Positions 41,863-50,330 of a stretch of DNA of 54,926 nt are shown one piece after another (position 1 is the first letter of the stretch; each line of letters begins with the position of its first letter). Both the position numbers and the translations under genes were made by a program. A model generated the notes under the pieces. It saw only the letters and a list, made by a program, of their open reading frames with translations, was not told where the DNA came from and did not search any database. The DNA comes from Candidatus Neomarinimicrobiota bacterium (GTDB taxonomy: Bacteria; Fidelibacterota; Marinisomatia; Marinisomatales; S15-B10). The stretch lies in NCBI GenBank assembly GCA_036476315.1, contig JAZGBI010000002.1:1-54926 (forward strand). The letters are read 5' to 3'.

Positions 41863-43068
41863 CTATGACTGACCGATCTCCCGGAGCAGATCACGAAACC
41901 AGGCGGCCTTGAAATCGAAGCGCTTTCCCCCCTCGATTCTTGAAAAACCGATGAGGCTGAGTTCATCATTATTCTCCTGGTCCAGTCCCACGACGCCACC
42001 TTTACCGTTCAGGGCGTAGTGAGCCGCCATCCCTGCCGTCTTTTCGATGAGATCGAGATCCTTTTCATTGGGTATGGCAGATCTCGCAAAGTATCCACTT
42101 TTCTGCACCAATACCTTTTCCGCCCCAATTTTTTCTGCGAACTTCTTTGAGAACCATTCTCCCGGATTGAGGTGGTCGAGGGCCACATGGCCGAAAGAAT
42201 CTCTCTTCACGTCTTTCCCCTCAGCCTCAAGATCCTCCACAATCGTTTCGGTTGCCGCCCCTTCGCTGAGAAAGATATTCACACCATCCTTTCTGTCCAT
42301 CATCTGTCTGAGTCGTTCCGACTCAGCTTCCAGATCCAGAGGCGACTCAGGAATATAGACTGCGTCAATGTCCCACCGTTCTTTCGTCAACAGGAGCTCC
42401 GGCAGGAACGGCTTTCTTTCCAGTCTCGAGCGATACTCCCGGGCCGTTGCCGCGGTGAGCCATCCTGATTGGCGCCCCATGATTTCGTGGACGATGAGCT
42501 GCCTCGTCCGGCTGGTGTTTTCATTCACAATGTTCTCAAAAAATATGGCGCCCTGTTCCGCCGCCGTCAGGGCCCCAAGGGACTGAGTTATGGGATGGAT
42601 GTCGTTATCCACTGTTTTCGGGAGTCCCACGACAGTAAGGTCATATTGATTCTCAGCCAGGAAGGCCGAAAGCTGAGCCGCCACTGTGTTGGTGTCGTCT
42701 CCCCCTATAGTATGCAGAATCGTAACGCCGTCATCCATGAGTTGATCTGCCGCAACCTGGAATGGATCCTCCCCTTCTTTCACGAACCCTCTCTCAACGC
42801 AGTCCTCCACATTCGTCAAATTAACCCGACTGTTTCCGATGGGACTCCCTCCGTATTTTTTGAGAATATCTGCGTTTTCCCGAACCACTTCCGAGATGGT
42901 GATGCTCTGACCCAGGAGCAGCCCCCGGTATCCATGAAGATAACCCATCATGTCGCAGTCGGGATCCAGCTCAACGTACCGTTGAATCAAGGCGCCTATG
43001 GACGCGGATAGGCAGGGAGCCAGACCGCCCGACGTCAAGAACGCAATTCTTATCCCTCCTCTGGTCAT
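41863..43068 (-). CDS. pfp: 6-phosphofructokinase, pyrophosphate-dependent type
   Basis: A 401-residue phosphofructokinase. The nucleotide/PPi pocket reads HTIGGDDTNTVA; the second Asp after GGD and the Lys in PKTVDNDIHP are the usual marks of PPi-dependent enzymes. Fructose-6-phosphate contacts include MGRQSGWL. The N-terminal GG loop is AFLTSGGLAPCLSASIG. It would interconvert fructose-6-P and fructose-1,6-bisphosphate reversibly, saving ATP. It is co-oriented with aldolase. Confidence 0.9.
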   Translation of the reverse strand: MTRGGIRIAFLTSGGLAPCLSASIGALIQRYVELDPDCDMMGYLHGYRGLLLGQSITISEVVRENADILKKYGGSPIGNSRVNLTNVEDCVERGFVKEGEDPFQVAADQLMDDGVTILHTIGGDDTNTVAAQLSAFLAENQYDLTVVGLPKTVDNDIHPITQSLGALTAAEQGAIFFENIVNENTSRTRQLIVHEIMGRQSGWLTAATAREYRSRLERKPFLPELLLTKERWDIDAVYIPESPLDLEAESERLRQMMDRKDGVNIFLSEGAATETIVEDLEAEGKDVKRDSFGHVALDHLNPGEWFSKKFAEKIGAEKVLVQKSGYFARSAIPNEKDLDLIEKTAGMAAHYALNGKGGVVGLDQENNDELSLIGFSRIEGGKRFDFKAAWFRDLLREIGQS

Positions 43069-43539
43069 GAATTGATGGCAAAAATATAGTCTTGTGCACC
43101 CGTTGGTACCAAGGATTCAATTGGAAAATCTTCAGGAGATGTTGGACCATGTCAACTCCCGACATTCTGCCGCATGTATGATAAGAAAACCCGATTATCT
43201 GAATGTTCTGTTGACACCGGTTTCAAGGCACTCTAAATTCTTAACAGAAGGGGAGCACAGATGGGCTTGGAGGTGGCGAGTGCCCACCGCACTGCCGCCC
43301 CAGGGATTGCTCCTTACCGGAAGCCAGGACAGGACGATGTCACCCGTTTCGGTTCAGCCTAGCGAAGTCGCACGCTCCCGTATGTCCCTTCCTTCGCCAT
43401 TTCACCCGGATAGACAAATGTCACTGCCCCACCACCATATTATCCTGAATAGATCAGGGAGTACTAGTTTCTTTGTGTTACCACATCGTACATCTGCCCG
43501 CCCTTCCGACAAGGAGGGAGCAGGCGGGGAGGTCACATC
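43069..43539. other. Intergenic region with strong hairpins, no gene seen
   Basis: About 470 bases. A stable hairpin at 43272-43299 has arms GGTGGC-g-AGTGC and GCACT-GCCGCC around CCACC. A second stem at about 43495-43527 (CCCGC...GCGGG with CCTTCC/GGAGGG inside) abuts the GGGGAGG ribosome-binding site of the next gene. The first hairpin may belong to an unrecognised RNA; it did not match RNase P, tmRNA, 6S or any riboswitch I know. Confidence 0.4.
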
Positions 43540-43809
43540 ATGAAGATTAACTGTTGGGACTTTGTGAAGTGCGGCCGGGAGATGGGAGGAACAAAGGTGG
43601 ATAAACTGGGGAATTGTCCCGCCTTCACGTATACCGCTTTTCACGGTACAAACAACGGGTTTCGAGCGGGTCGATATTGTTGGTACGTGGCGGGAACGTT
43701 CCAGGACAGGAAACCTCAGTGCACGAAGGCTTCTAAGATAGAAGAGTGTTCCTCCTGCAATTTCTTCCAGTTCGTCAGGGAAGAGGAAGGCCCTGATTTC
43801 CAGCTGTAG
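43540..43809 (+). CDS. Small two-CW domain protein
   Basis: An 89-residue cysteine-rich soluble protein. Two Cys-Trp units are present: KINCWDFVKCGREMGG at the N-terminus and GRYCWYVAGTF in the middle, with further Cys at NCPAF, QCTKA and ECSSCNFF. This matches the two-CW domain proteins found across many environmental bacteria, which probably bind metal; function is unknown. A good GGGGAGG lies 7 bases before the ATG, and the upstream hairpin could fold it away. Confidence 0.8.
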   Translation: MKINCWDFVKCGREMGGTKVDKLGNCPAFTYTAFHGTNNGFRAGRYCWYVAGTFQDRKPQCTKASKIEECSSCNFFQFVREEEGPDFQL

Positions 43810-43911
43810 GAGCCACACCAATTCTCTGATTTTCTGAACCACAGACTGGGTGGACAGAGATCACCGCAACATGATGGGAGCAACACGAGATTCTGGCGTG
43901 TACCATTAGAT

Positions 43912-44163
43912 GTGGACAAAATGGAAAGACTGGAAATCAGGCCGGAGCGACTTCAACTGGAATGGATCAGTGCAGCAGAGGGTCAGAAGTGGGCCAAGAC
44001 CATGAAGGAACTGGAAGAGATGCGAAGCCGAGTGACACAAGAGGAGGTTACCCATACCATGAAAGTCCTAAAAGAGGAAAGGCTCAAGTCAAAGGCGAGG
44101 CAGGAAACCGAAGAGTTGAAGAAAAAGGTACGCAGAGAATCACCTGTAGAGGCCATGGCGTGA
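43912..44163 (+). pseudogene. Remnant of an MvhD-like hydrogenase/heterodisulfide reductase iron-sulfur subunit
   Basis: An 83-codon frame whose first half, RLEIRPERLQLEWISAAEGQKW, matches the C-terminal end of MvhD-type subunits (family PF02662). The cysteine-bearing N-terminal part is missing; upstream the frame is open to 43810 but not MvhD-like. The second half is a charged helix (KELEEMRSRVTQEEV). The GTG start has no clear ribosome-binding site. It is most simply a truncated relic. It could still be expressed as a short helical peptide. Confidence 0.6.
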
Positions 44164-44201
44164 ACTACCAGTTGGCAGAAAGCAGAAGAAACAGACAAGA
44201 A

Positions 44202-44243
44202 CCAAGATCCAAGTATCAAGGATCAAGTGCCAAGAATCAAGTA
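44202..44243. repeat. Heptamer tandem repeat, six units of YCAAGNN
   Basis: Six uninterrupted 7-base units: CCAAGAT, CCAAGTA, TCAAGGA, TCAAGTG, CCAAGAA, TCAAGTA. The first five positions keep the YCAAG core while the last two vary. It lies between two gene remnants. Confidence 0.75.
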
Positions 44244-44259
44244 ACTAATTAACCAAACC

Positions 44260-44412
44260 ATGGAAGAAGTCAAGTTCGAATGCCAGCGATGTGGGTACGA
44301 ATTCAAAGGGCCTTAAGATAGAAAGGTTCCCATAGAACGGACGTGTCCGCAGGATAAAGGAACCTGTCAAAGGAGCGCGGGGAAAGAAGCAGTAAGGAAT
44401 GTTTGGTCATGA
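44260..44412 (+). pseudogene. Small zinc-ribbon gene interrupted by TAA
   Basis: ATG at 44260 begins MEEVKFECQRCGYEFKGP, the first knuckle of a zinc ribbon. TAA at 44314-44316 stops it, and the same frame then continues DRKVPIERTCPQDKGTC to a TGA at 44410. The second half looks like the other knuckle (TCP) with its second cysteine displaced. A gene recently inactivated by a point mutation is the simplest reading. Confidence 0.55.
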
Positions 44413-44464
44413 ATTATCTGAGAAAGGACCGCGAACGAGAGATGGATGATCTGCGGGACTGGTT

Positions 44465-45097
44465 TTGCGTCTTTGTGGAGACGCCTCGGTATTGAGTCCC
44501 ACACTGGGATTGCCCCCGCCGTCTACGAGCAGCCAGCAGTCTCTCGAAAGTACCCTCACAAGAAGAAAATCGGTAAGGAACTTCAAGGACGATCCACTTT
44601 CCCTTGCCGAAGTGTCACAGCTTCTCTGGGCCGCTCAGGGGATGACCCATGACCAAGAGCATCGAACATCGCCATCAGCGGGGGCGCTTTACCCACTTGA
44701 GATTTATTTTGTCGCGGGAGATGTTCATGACCTCGCCGCGGGTGTTTACCGATACCGTCCGGATCATCACGAACTGGAAACAGTGATCGAGGGAGACAGG
44801 CGGTCATCTCTCCGCAACGCAGCCTTGAACCAGGATTTCCTTCAGGAATGCCCGGCAGTTATGGTGATTTCAGCAGTTTACGAAAGGACAACCTGGAAGT
44901 ACGGGAAGCGGGGGGAAAGATACATCTACATGGAAGTGGGCCATGTGGCTCAGAATGTTTCACTCCAGGCCGTATCTCTCAATCTGGGAACTGTTGTGGT
45001 GGGGGCGTTTGATGATGAGCGGGTGAGAGAGATTGTGAATATGCCCGATGACGAGAAACCCCTCTGTCTGATGCCACTGGGAAAGCCAGTTTCCTGA
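44465..45097 (+). CDS. SagB-type nitroreductase-family protein
   Basis: A 210-residue FMN-dependent oxidoreductase domain of the SagB/ThcOx type. Motifs: SLESTLTRRKSVRNF, LSLAEVSQLLWAAQGMT, RTSPSAGALYPLEIYFV, RYIYMEVGHVAQNVSLQA and GTVVVGAFDD. SagB enzymes oxidise azolines in peptide biosynthesis, but many stand-alone homologues exist with unknown roles, and no precursor peptide or cyclodehydratase gene is nearby. The start is probably TTG (44465 or 44492) because no ATG precedes the conserved part. Confidence 0.82.
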   Translation: MRLCGDASVLSPTLGLPPPSTSSQQSLESTLTRRKSVRNFKDDPLSLAEVSQLLWAAQGMTHDQEHRTSPSAGALYPLEIYFVAGDVHDLAAGVYRYRPDHHELETVIEGDRRSSLRNAALNQDFLQECPAVMVISAVYERTTWKYGKRGERYIYMEVGHVAQNVSLQAVSLNLGTVVVGAFDDERVREIVNMPDDEKPLCLMPLGKPVS

Positions 45098-45159
45098 TCG
45101 TGTAACCGGACGACATATCCCGGTAAGAAGGCAAAAGGTCAGAATCGGAACGTGGTACT

Positions 45160-46458
45160 TCAGACGTTTGCGTTGACCCACTGGGCGGATACGGACTTGG
45201 GTCGAGTGATGGGGGTACCGAGAGCTCTGTTTACGATCAACTGGGCGAGCATCCCCATGGCACGGGAGACACTGAAGAATACAGTATAGTATTCAAACTC
45301 TTTTACTCCGTAATGATAAAGAAGCGCACCGGATCCGGCGTCAACATTGGGCCAGAAATTGGCAATGGGGGACTTACCGGCAGCCACGCGCTCTTTGGAG
45401 TATTCCTCAAGCACCCCGGGTACTACTCTAAACACAGTGTCAACCGTTCGGAACACCGGATCATCGGGCAAATGCGTGTGGCCGAAGTCGTTGAGTCCTG
45501 TAAACCGGGGATCGGTGACACGCAACACGGCATGACCGTACCCCGGTATCACTTTTCCGGCACGCAAAGTATGGAAGGCCATCTCACTCACCTGTTCTTC
45601 CGTGGGTATGCCATTGAATTTTTCCATCAGTTCCAGGATCCATTTCAGGCACTCTTGATTTGCAAGTCCATGGAGGGGACCCGCCAGACCATTGAGACCC
45701 GCCGAAACTGCGTAGAAGGGATCCGAAAGAACCGAGCCCACCGTGTGACAGGTATTGGCGCTGACATTCCCACCTTCATGATCGCAATGGAGGGTGAGAT
45801 AAAGACGTATCAATTTTGCAAAGTTCCCCGTGGGATCGTCGATTCCGAGCATCCGTGCGAAATTCGCGCCCCAGTCGAGGCTCTTGTCATAAGGAATGAT
45901 GTCACCCTTGCTAAACCTGATGCGGTACACTCCCGCGGCAATTCCGGGTAACGCGCCGAGAAGTCTGAAAGCGTCTTCCAGCATCGCTACCCAGTATTCG
46001 GTTTTTTTCATTTCCTCATCATAGGCCTTGCGAAAGGCAGACTGGCGTTCCATCACGAGAATCCCTGTATCCAACATGCACATGGGATGGGAATCCTTCG
46101 GCATCGCCCTGAGAACATCCCAGACATACGAGGGGACATCGCTTCTTTCGGCCAGCTGTTCCTGAAGATCCCTCTTCGCCTCCTCATCGGGCATCTCCCC
46201 TGTCACAAGAAGATGGAACACCTCCTCCGGCCAAATCTCCTTGATCTGAAGAAGCGGGTGACCACGAACGATCAAGCCTTTGTCGGGCTCAACCACGGAG
46301 GTATCACATATCATACCCTTAATTCCCCGCATACCACCATAGGCCTGCGACACGGTGACTTCAGAAATCACCTCCTTTCCATACTTTGTAAGAATGTCCT
46401 TCTTCTCTTTACGCCATAGGGGGACTTTCTCTTCGAGTATAGTCTGTAAGATCGACAT
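45160..46458 (-). CDS. gltA: Citrate synthase (mitochondrial-like type)
   Basis: A 432-residue TCA-cycle enzyme condensing acetyl-CoA and oxaloacetate. The ATG at 46458 (MSILQTILEEK) is preferred to one 33 bases upstream because GGAGG sits 5 bases before it. Active-site residues are the His in AGPLHGLANQE, the His in PGYGHAVLR and the Asp in FWPNVDAGSGALL. Sequence features such as GGMRGIKGMICDTS and LTLHCDHEGGNVSANTCH place it with eukaryotic-type Si-citrate synthases rather than the NADH-regulated GltA hexamer. It stands alone, flanked by a repeat-rich gap. Confidence 0.95.
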   Translation of the reverse strand: MSILQTILEEKVPLWRKEKKDILTKYGKEVISEVTVSQAYGGMRGIKGMICDTSVVEPDKGLIVRGHPLLQIKEIWPEEVFHLLVTGEMPDEEAKRDLQEQLAERSDVPSYVWDVLRAMPKDSHPMCMLDTGILVMERQSAFRKAYDEEMKKTEYWVAMLEDAFRLLGALPGIAAGVYRIRFSKGDIIPYDKSLDWGANFARMLGIDDPTGNFAKLIRLYLTLHCDHEGGNVSANTCHTVGSVLSDPFYAVSAGLNGLAGPLHGLANQECLKWILELMEKFNGIPTEEQVSEMAFHTLRAGKVIPGYGHAVLRVTDPRFTGLNDFGHTHLPDDPVFRTVDTVFRVVPGVLEEYSKERVAAGKSPIANFWPNVDAGSGALLYHYGVKEFEYYTVFFSVSRAMGMLAQLIVNRALGTPITRPKSVSAQWVNANV

Positions 46459-46763
46459 CGTTTCCTCCTTCATGCCTTGTGGAACGAACATCTGGATTTG
46501 AGAATCATGAGACTGCGCAGCCTATAACTGACAACTCCTCCCATACCAGGAATCAAGAAAGCGAAAAATGACACCAAATGGTGCTCCTAAATTTAACTCC
46601 AAAGGTCAAGAACTGAAAGACTAAGAATACCTTTTTGTCCTGTTCTCAGGAAGCATATCAAATCCTTTGATGATTGTATGATCTCGATATTGCACCGTAG
46701 ACTTCCATGGATTAAACTCCATCGCAGTGTCATGGCGGACTTATCTAAATCGTGGTTTCTTCC

Positions 46764-46791
46764 GTACTTTTCTTGGTCGCAAGAAAAGTAC
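46764..46791. repeat. Hairpin repeat, GTACTTTTCTTG
   Basis: Perfect 12-base inverted repeat GTACTTTTCTTG-GTCG-CAAGAAAAGTAC. It is the sister of 22084-22108 and sits about 20 bases before the large palindromic element at 46810, as it does there. Confidence 0.8.
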
Positions 46792-46809
46792 CAAAAGAAC
46801 TCCGGCTCA

Positions 46810-46942
46810 AAAATAATTTGGTTAAGGCTGCCCTCGTCCAGAGGAATCAATTGAACTCCTCCCCCGATGTTGCAGGGGTCGTCATACAGCAATTGATTCT
46901 TATCTCTGGCCGAATTCAACCTTCCTTTCACCAAATTATTTT
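46810..46942. repeat. 133-base nested palindromic element
   Basis: Outer arms AAAATAATTTGGT (46810-46822) and ACCAAATTATTTT (46930-46942) pair perfectly over 13 bases. Inner arms GAATCAATTG (46844-46853) and CAATTGATTC (46890-46899) pair perfectly over 10. The core is CCCC...GGGG. The arms differ in sequence from the 22127 copy yet remain paired, which suggests compensatory change. Confidence 0.75.
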
Positions 46943-46986
46943 AAGGCCGTTTTCTTTTCTCATGCGACACCCATAAAAAATGGCAT

Positions 46987-47117
46987 AAAAATAGTCGCGC
47001 CACGGAAGGAAGTGGGCGTGCACGGGGAATAGGATGAATTACTGTCTGACCCCGATAACAATCGGGGGAGTTTAATTCATCCCCTCGGGCTCGACCAGAC
47101 CCGGCGCAACTATTTTT
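46987..47117. repeat. 131-base nested palindromic element, inverted relative
   Basis: Outer arms AAAAATAGTCGCGCC (46987-47001) and GGCGCAACTATTTTT (47103-47117) pair with one mismatch. Inner arms GGATGAATTA (47032-47041) and TAATTCATCC (47073-47082) pair perfectly. The core is CCCCGAT-AACA-ATCGGGG. Read on the minus strand, its middle 50 bases align with the middle of the 22127 element. Confidence 0.75.
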
Positions 47118-47136
47118 CAGCCGAGCTTCTTTTCCA

Positions 47137-47164
47137 GCGGTTTTCTTACGACTAAGAAAACCGC
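47137..47164. repeat. Hairpin repeat, GCGGTTTTCTTA
   Basis: Perfect 12-base inverted repeat GCGGTTTTCTTA-CGAC-TAAGAAAACCGC. It shares the TTTTCTT/AAGAAAA core and 4-base loop with the hairpin at 46764 and closes the cluster on the right. Confidence 0.75.
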
Positions 47165-47304
47165 GAAACAAAACCCTGGTCAAGATAATCTAACAAGGGG
47201 AGTATCCTCACGATGGGGGTGAAAGAGACGCAAGTTCACGGGGTAGTATTCAGACTGGACGATCGCCACAAGATTCCGCATGTTTCGCTCTTCCAATCAT
47301 TGTT

Positions 47305-47332
47305 TTGACGCACGTTGAGAAGATAATAAATT
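47305..47332 (+). promoter_or_regulatory. Candidate promoter of the stress-protein/porin operon
   Basis: TTGACG (47305-47310) and TAAATT (47327-47332) are separated by 16 bases, about 50 bases upstream of the ATG at 47383. The -35 is good and the -10 moderate. Confidence 0.45.
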
Positions 47333-47382
47333 GCGCGAAGAATTGACCTCTCCGAACAGGTAATTTGAAGGGGGTTCGTCTC

Positions 47383-47853
47383 ATGGCTGAAACATATACC
47401 ATCAGGAAAATCCTGGTCACCACAGATTTCTCCGACTATTCCAAATATGCATTCACGCACGCTGTCGCCATTGCGGAAAAATTCAAAGCCGAACTTGTAG
47501 TGATTCATGTGATCCAACCAACTATTACGCCGGCCGATTACGCGTGGGTCGCTCCACCGACGACCCTTCAATCCGAGCACGAGAAAAACTGCCGTGAATC
47601 GCTGGAAAAACTTGTCAGTGAAGTGATTCCCGAAGGAATCAAGGTGGATACGCTTCTGGCGCACGGGGCGCCCCTTCGCGAGATAATTGACACGGTGAGA
47701 AAGAAGAAGATCGACCTCATCGTTATGGCCACGCACGGTCTCGGAGGATTGAGCCACGTGCTGTTCGGCAGCACCAGTGAAAAAGTGGTCCGGAAATCGC
47801 CGTGTCCCGTGCTCACCGTTCGACACCCTGAACACAAGTTTGAGATGCCCTAG
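47383..47853 (+). CDS. Universal stress protein (UspA family)
   Basis: A 156-residue single-domain Usp. The start at 47383 (MAETYTIRKILVTTDFSD) has a GGGGG tract 8 bases upstream. The fold is marked by ILVTTDFSDYSKYAFTHA at the N-terminus and the ATP-binding loop IVMATHGLGGLSHVLFGSTSEKV (in parts), then SPCPVLTVR. The G-2x-G-9x-G(S/T) spacing suggests ATP binding. It is followed after 61 bases by a porin gene, likely in one operon. Confidence 0.92.
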   Translation: MAETYTIRKILVTTDFSDYSKYAFTHAVAIAEKFKAELVVIHVIQPTITPADYAWVAPPTTLQSEHEKNCRESLEKLVSEVIPEGIKVDTLLAHGAPLREIIDTVRKKKIDLIVMATHGLGGLSHVLFGSTSEKVVRKSPCPVLTVRHPEHKFEMP

Positions 47854-47914
47854 TTTGCCCTTCCCATTTGAATATTCTTCTGGGATTCACTGGCGTATGG
47901 GAGTTTCATAACTT

Positions 47915-48946
47915 ATGAAGTTCACAACAATACTCATGTTCATTTCGCTGTTCGCGCCTCTCAAGGGACTCGGGGAAACCAAGCAACAGAAGCTGTCACT
48001 CGCGTGGTTTGGCTTTTCTCAGATCACCATGGAAGCGGGTGACGGACTGGCGAAAATGGCAGATAAGAGCGATAACGGTTTAAGATTTGGTGCGGACCGG
48101 GTCCGTTTCGGTTTCAGGGGCAGATATGGCAATACGTTCAGTAAACTGCAGGTGGACTTTAACCGAAATGATATTTCTCAGGTGACTGCTGGTATGCCAG
48201 AAATCATCAAAGATGCAGAAGTTGGGTATACATTTGGTCATGTCACATCTTTCAAAGTTGGCATGTACAAAACCCCCATGGGCATGGACTTCAACACTTC
48301 CGGCACCAAGCTGGATATCACAAAGCGTGGTATGGAAAAGGCGCTTGTTCTCGAACGTTCTCTCGGTGCGATGGTGAGCGGGCGAGAGATTGGCCCCGGT
48401 TTTGGCTACGATCTGGGATTCTTCAACCCGTCGACCCGCAGCATGGCGGTAGATGGTGGCACGGCGGGCGATGAGTACAGCTATGCCTTCCGGGGACACT
48501 ACGATAGAGGAAAAACCATCCATGCTGAGACTTCCTACGGCTTGAGTAAGGCCGCGGGTGGCGCAGGAACTGAGGATTACAGTGCCTGGGATGCCGCAGC
48601 CTCCTACAAAAGTGGACAGATCACATTAAAAAGTGAATACATCGCTGGGAAGAATATTGGGGGTGTTGATGAAGACAATCAGCAGGTCTGGTTCTTTCAC
48701 GTTGGGTACCAAGTCACGCCCATGTTTGAACCGGTGATCAGGTACTACCAAGGGAATACCAAACCTGGCGGCGGCAACTTGAGCAACACTTTTGTAGGTC
48801 TGAATGTGTTCCTGAATCCGCTAGAGAGACATACCGCGCGTATTCAGCTGAACTACGTAGTGACAGGTGGAAACAAAGACGCCTGGACAGGCCTGGGCGG
48901 TGTCAAGGACGATACTTTCTTGGGCCAGGTTCAATTTGCCTTCTAG
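47915..48946 (+). CDS. Outer-membrane porin
   Basis: A 343-residue beta-barrel with signal peptide (MKFTTILMFISLFAPLKGLG) and alternating strands throughout, for example LRFGADRVRFGFRGRYG, SFKVGMYKTPMGMDF and GQITLKSEYIAGKNIGG. It ends QVQFAF, with a terminal Phe for barrel assembly. It resembles phosphate-selective-porin-like (OprP/O) proteins, but specificity is not evident. A weak hairpin (AAAGG/CCTTT then GTTTT) follows the stop and may terminate transcription. Confidence 0.82.
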   Translation: MKFTTILMFISLFAPLKGLGETKQQKLSLAWFGFSQITMEAGDGLAKMADKSDNGLRFGADRVRFGFRGRYGNTFSKLQVDFNRNDISQVTAGMPEIIKDAEVGYTFGHVTSFKVGMYKTPMGMDFNTSGTKLDITKRGMEKALVLERSLGAMVSGREIGPGFGYDLGFFNPSTRSMAVDGGTAGDEYSYAFRGHYDRGKTIHAETSYGLSKAAGGAGTEDYSAWDAAASYKSGQITLKSEYIAGKNIGGVDEDNQQVWFFHVGYQVTPMFEPVIRYYQGNTKPGGGNLSNTFVGLNVFLNPLERHTARIQLNYVVTGGNKDAWTGLGGVKDDTFLGQVQFAF

Positions 48947-49223
48947 ATCTATCCGGAAAGGACAGCCCTTTGTTTTACAGCACTCTTTTCAGGTCAAAGG
49001 GCACGACGTTGATTCCCTACTTGGGTACGCGAGCGTCGCTTTCTTGGCTCCCTTCTTGAATGATTCAACGGCGTTTAACTGGTAGTGTAATGGAGAATAG
49101 GACGCCCTCCTGCCTTCAGGAGACATTTGGGAGTTTCAAACGTTAAGGGATAGAGTCTTCCGGCGACCCCTGCCGTAAGTGTGATGGCTTTCATAGAACT
49201 ACTTCATGAATCTCCTTTTCAAC

Positions 49224-50219
49224 TCATAGCGAAAGATAGGACTCCCATACTTTTGACGCATCGATAGATTTCAGGCAAATAAGAGGTTCTTCAGAATTCT
49301 CACACACATTCTTTCGGCAGGGACTGCAGTAGACGTTTTCAGTAATGACGATTGTTCTCGATCCCAGAGGTGCGGTTCGGGAAGGATCGCCTGCGCCAAA
49401 AAGAGAAATAGTTTTCAGTCCAAGATTTGCCGCTATATGTCCCAGTCCCGTATCGGTACTGATGGCACCGTCACATTTCGAAATGAGAGCAATGCTCTGG
49501 CGCAGGGAATAATTCCCACACACGGACCTGGCTCCATTTCCTCCAAGCCTTTCTATAAGAGAATCGCCCACCACTTTGTCTGCCGAGCCCCCTATGAACA
49601 GAAGTAAGTGACCGGCATCGATCGCCAGATCAAGTATCTTCTCCCATTTTTCCATCGGTACACGCCTCGATGGTGCCACGCTTGACGGAAAGACAGCGAT
49701 GGGTTTTGTTAATCCGAGTTGTGTCAATTCCGCTCTTGCCCATTCTTTCTCCTCATCCGAAACCTGGATCCCAGTAATATCCTCCTTTGGACTGTGACTT
49801 TTATCCGATAGAAGGCTCAGGTATTCAACGGAGCGATGCACTGATTTCATCGAATGGGAGACCGCTTGGGAGAAGAGGAAAGACCGGTATTGTCCCCGGA
49901 AACCAATCCGTTCCTCTGCACCTGAAAGCCAAGCCAAATAGGCACTTCGCCATGAATCAGGAAGAATGAAAAACATATCCAAGCCCGACCTTCTTAATCT
50001 CCTTCCCGTTTTGGTGGTCGAGATTCCGCCAGATACAGCGTCACTTTCCAGCACCACAACTTCGCCAATAAAGGGGTGATTCTGAAAAATGGCCGAAACC
50101 CATGACTTCGCAACGACAACCAGTTCATCTTGTGGAAATTGCAGGCGACATCGGTTGACGAATAGAAGGGACATCACCGCATCGCCCACCCAATTGGGAG
50201 AATGGATGCCAATTCTCAC
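49224..50219 (-). CDS. Glycosyltransferase family 9 (heptosyltransferase-like)
   Basis: A 331-residue cytoplasmic, membrane-associated GT-B enzyme related to LPS heptosyltransferase II. Motifs: IHSPNWVGDAVMSLLFV at the N-terminus, VFPSSVAPSRRVPMEKW, LLFIGGSADKVVGDSL and DGAISTDTGLGHIAANLGLKTISLFG (parts), the nucleotide-sugar pocket. CSPCRKNVCENSEEPLIC near the end is the cysteine-rich C-terminal region common in this family. It implies a lipopolysaccharide core or similar outer-membrane glycolipid. It is divergent from the inositol locus 111 bases away. Confidence 0.88.
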   Translation of the reverse strand: MRIGIHSPNWVGDAVMSLLFVNRCRLQFPQDELVVVAKSWVSAIFQNHPFIGEVVVLESDAVSGGISTTKTGRRLRRSGLDMFFILPDSWRSAYLAWLSGAEERIGFRGQYRSFLFSQAVSHSMKSVHRSVEYLSLLSDKSHSPKEDITGIQVSDEEKEWARAELTQLGLTKPIAVFPSSVAPSRRVPMEKWEKILDLAIDAGHLLLFIGGSADKVVGDSLIERLGGNGARSVCGNYSLRQSIALISKCDGAISTDTGLGHIAANLGLKTISLFGAGDPSRTAPLGSRTIVITENVYCSPCRKNVCENSEEPLICLKSIDASKVWESYLSL

Positions 50220-50330
50220 AACTTCCCCTATTCCTTCAATTTCAACTTCATGGCCTCAGCCCACGATTCGTCCGAAATGAACGGGGATCATAAGCCTAAC
50301 GCAATTACAAAGTAACAACAGGGCAGGACA

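Larger units (their letters stand above)
46459..47382. other. Repeat-rich intergenic region
   Basis: About 920 bases between citrate synthase and the stress-protein gene, which are divergent. It carries four hairpin elements listed separately (46764, 46810, 46987 and 47137) and a promoter for the right-hand operon. The short open frames inside (including a 28-codon ATG frame at 47213) have no convincing coding character. Confidence 0.65.

Noticed and set aside
43305-43335. Resemblance to the SRP RNA apical loop on the minus strand
   Set aside because: Only a CCGGTAAGGAGCA-like stretch matches; the 5' side lacks the CAG asymmetric-loop partner and no long flanking helix forms.
44202-44243. 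Heptamer repeat considered as a CRISPR-like array
   Set aside because: Units are 7 bases with no spacers and no cas genes; it is a simple tandem repeat.
44260-44412. In-frame TAA as a possible recoding site
   Set aside because: TAA is not a known recoding codon in this setting, and the second zinc knuckle is also degenerate, so decay is simpler.
44465-45097. SagB-type protein as part of a thiazole/oxazole-modified peptide cluster
   Set aside because: No cyclodehydratase (YcaO), precursor peptide or transporter gene is adjacent, so a peptide-modification cluster is not supported.
46593-47183. Open frames of 74-113 codons in the 46.6-47.2 kb gap
   Set aside because: They cross the GTACTTTTCTTG hairpin and the nested palindromes; translated repeats such as FSCDQEKYGR are a known annotation artefact type.
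47213-47308. 28-codon ATG frame upstream of the stress-protein gene
   Set aside because: It overlaps the candidate promoter, has no good ribosome-binding site and no recognisable sequence.
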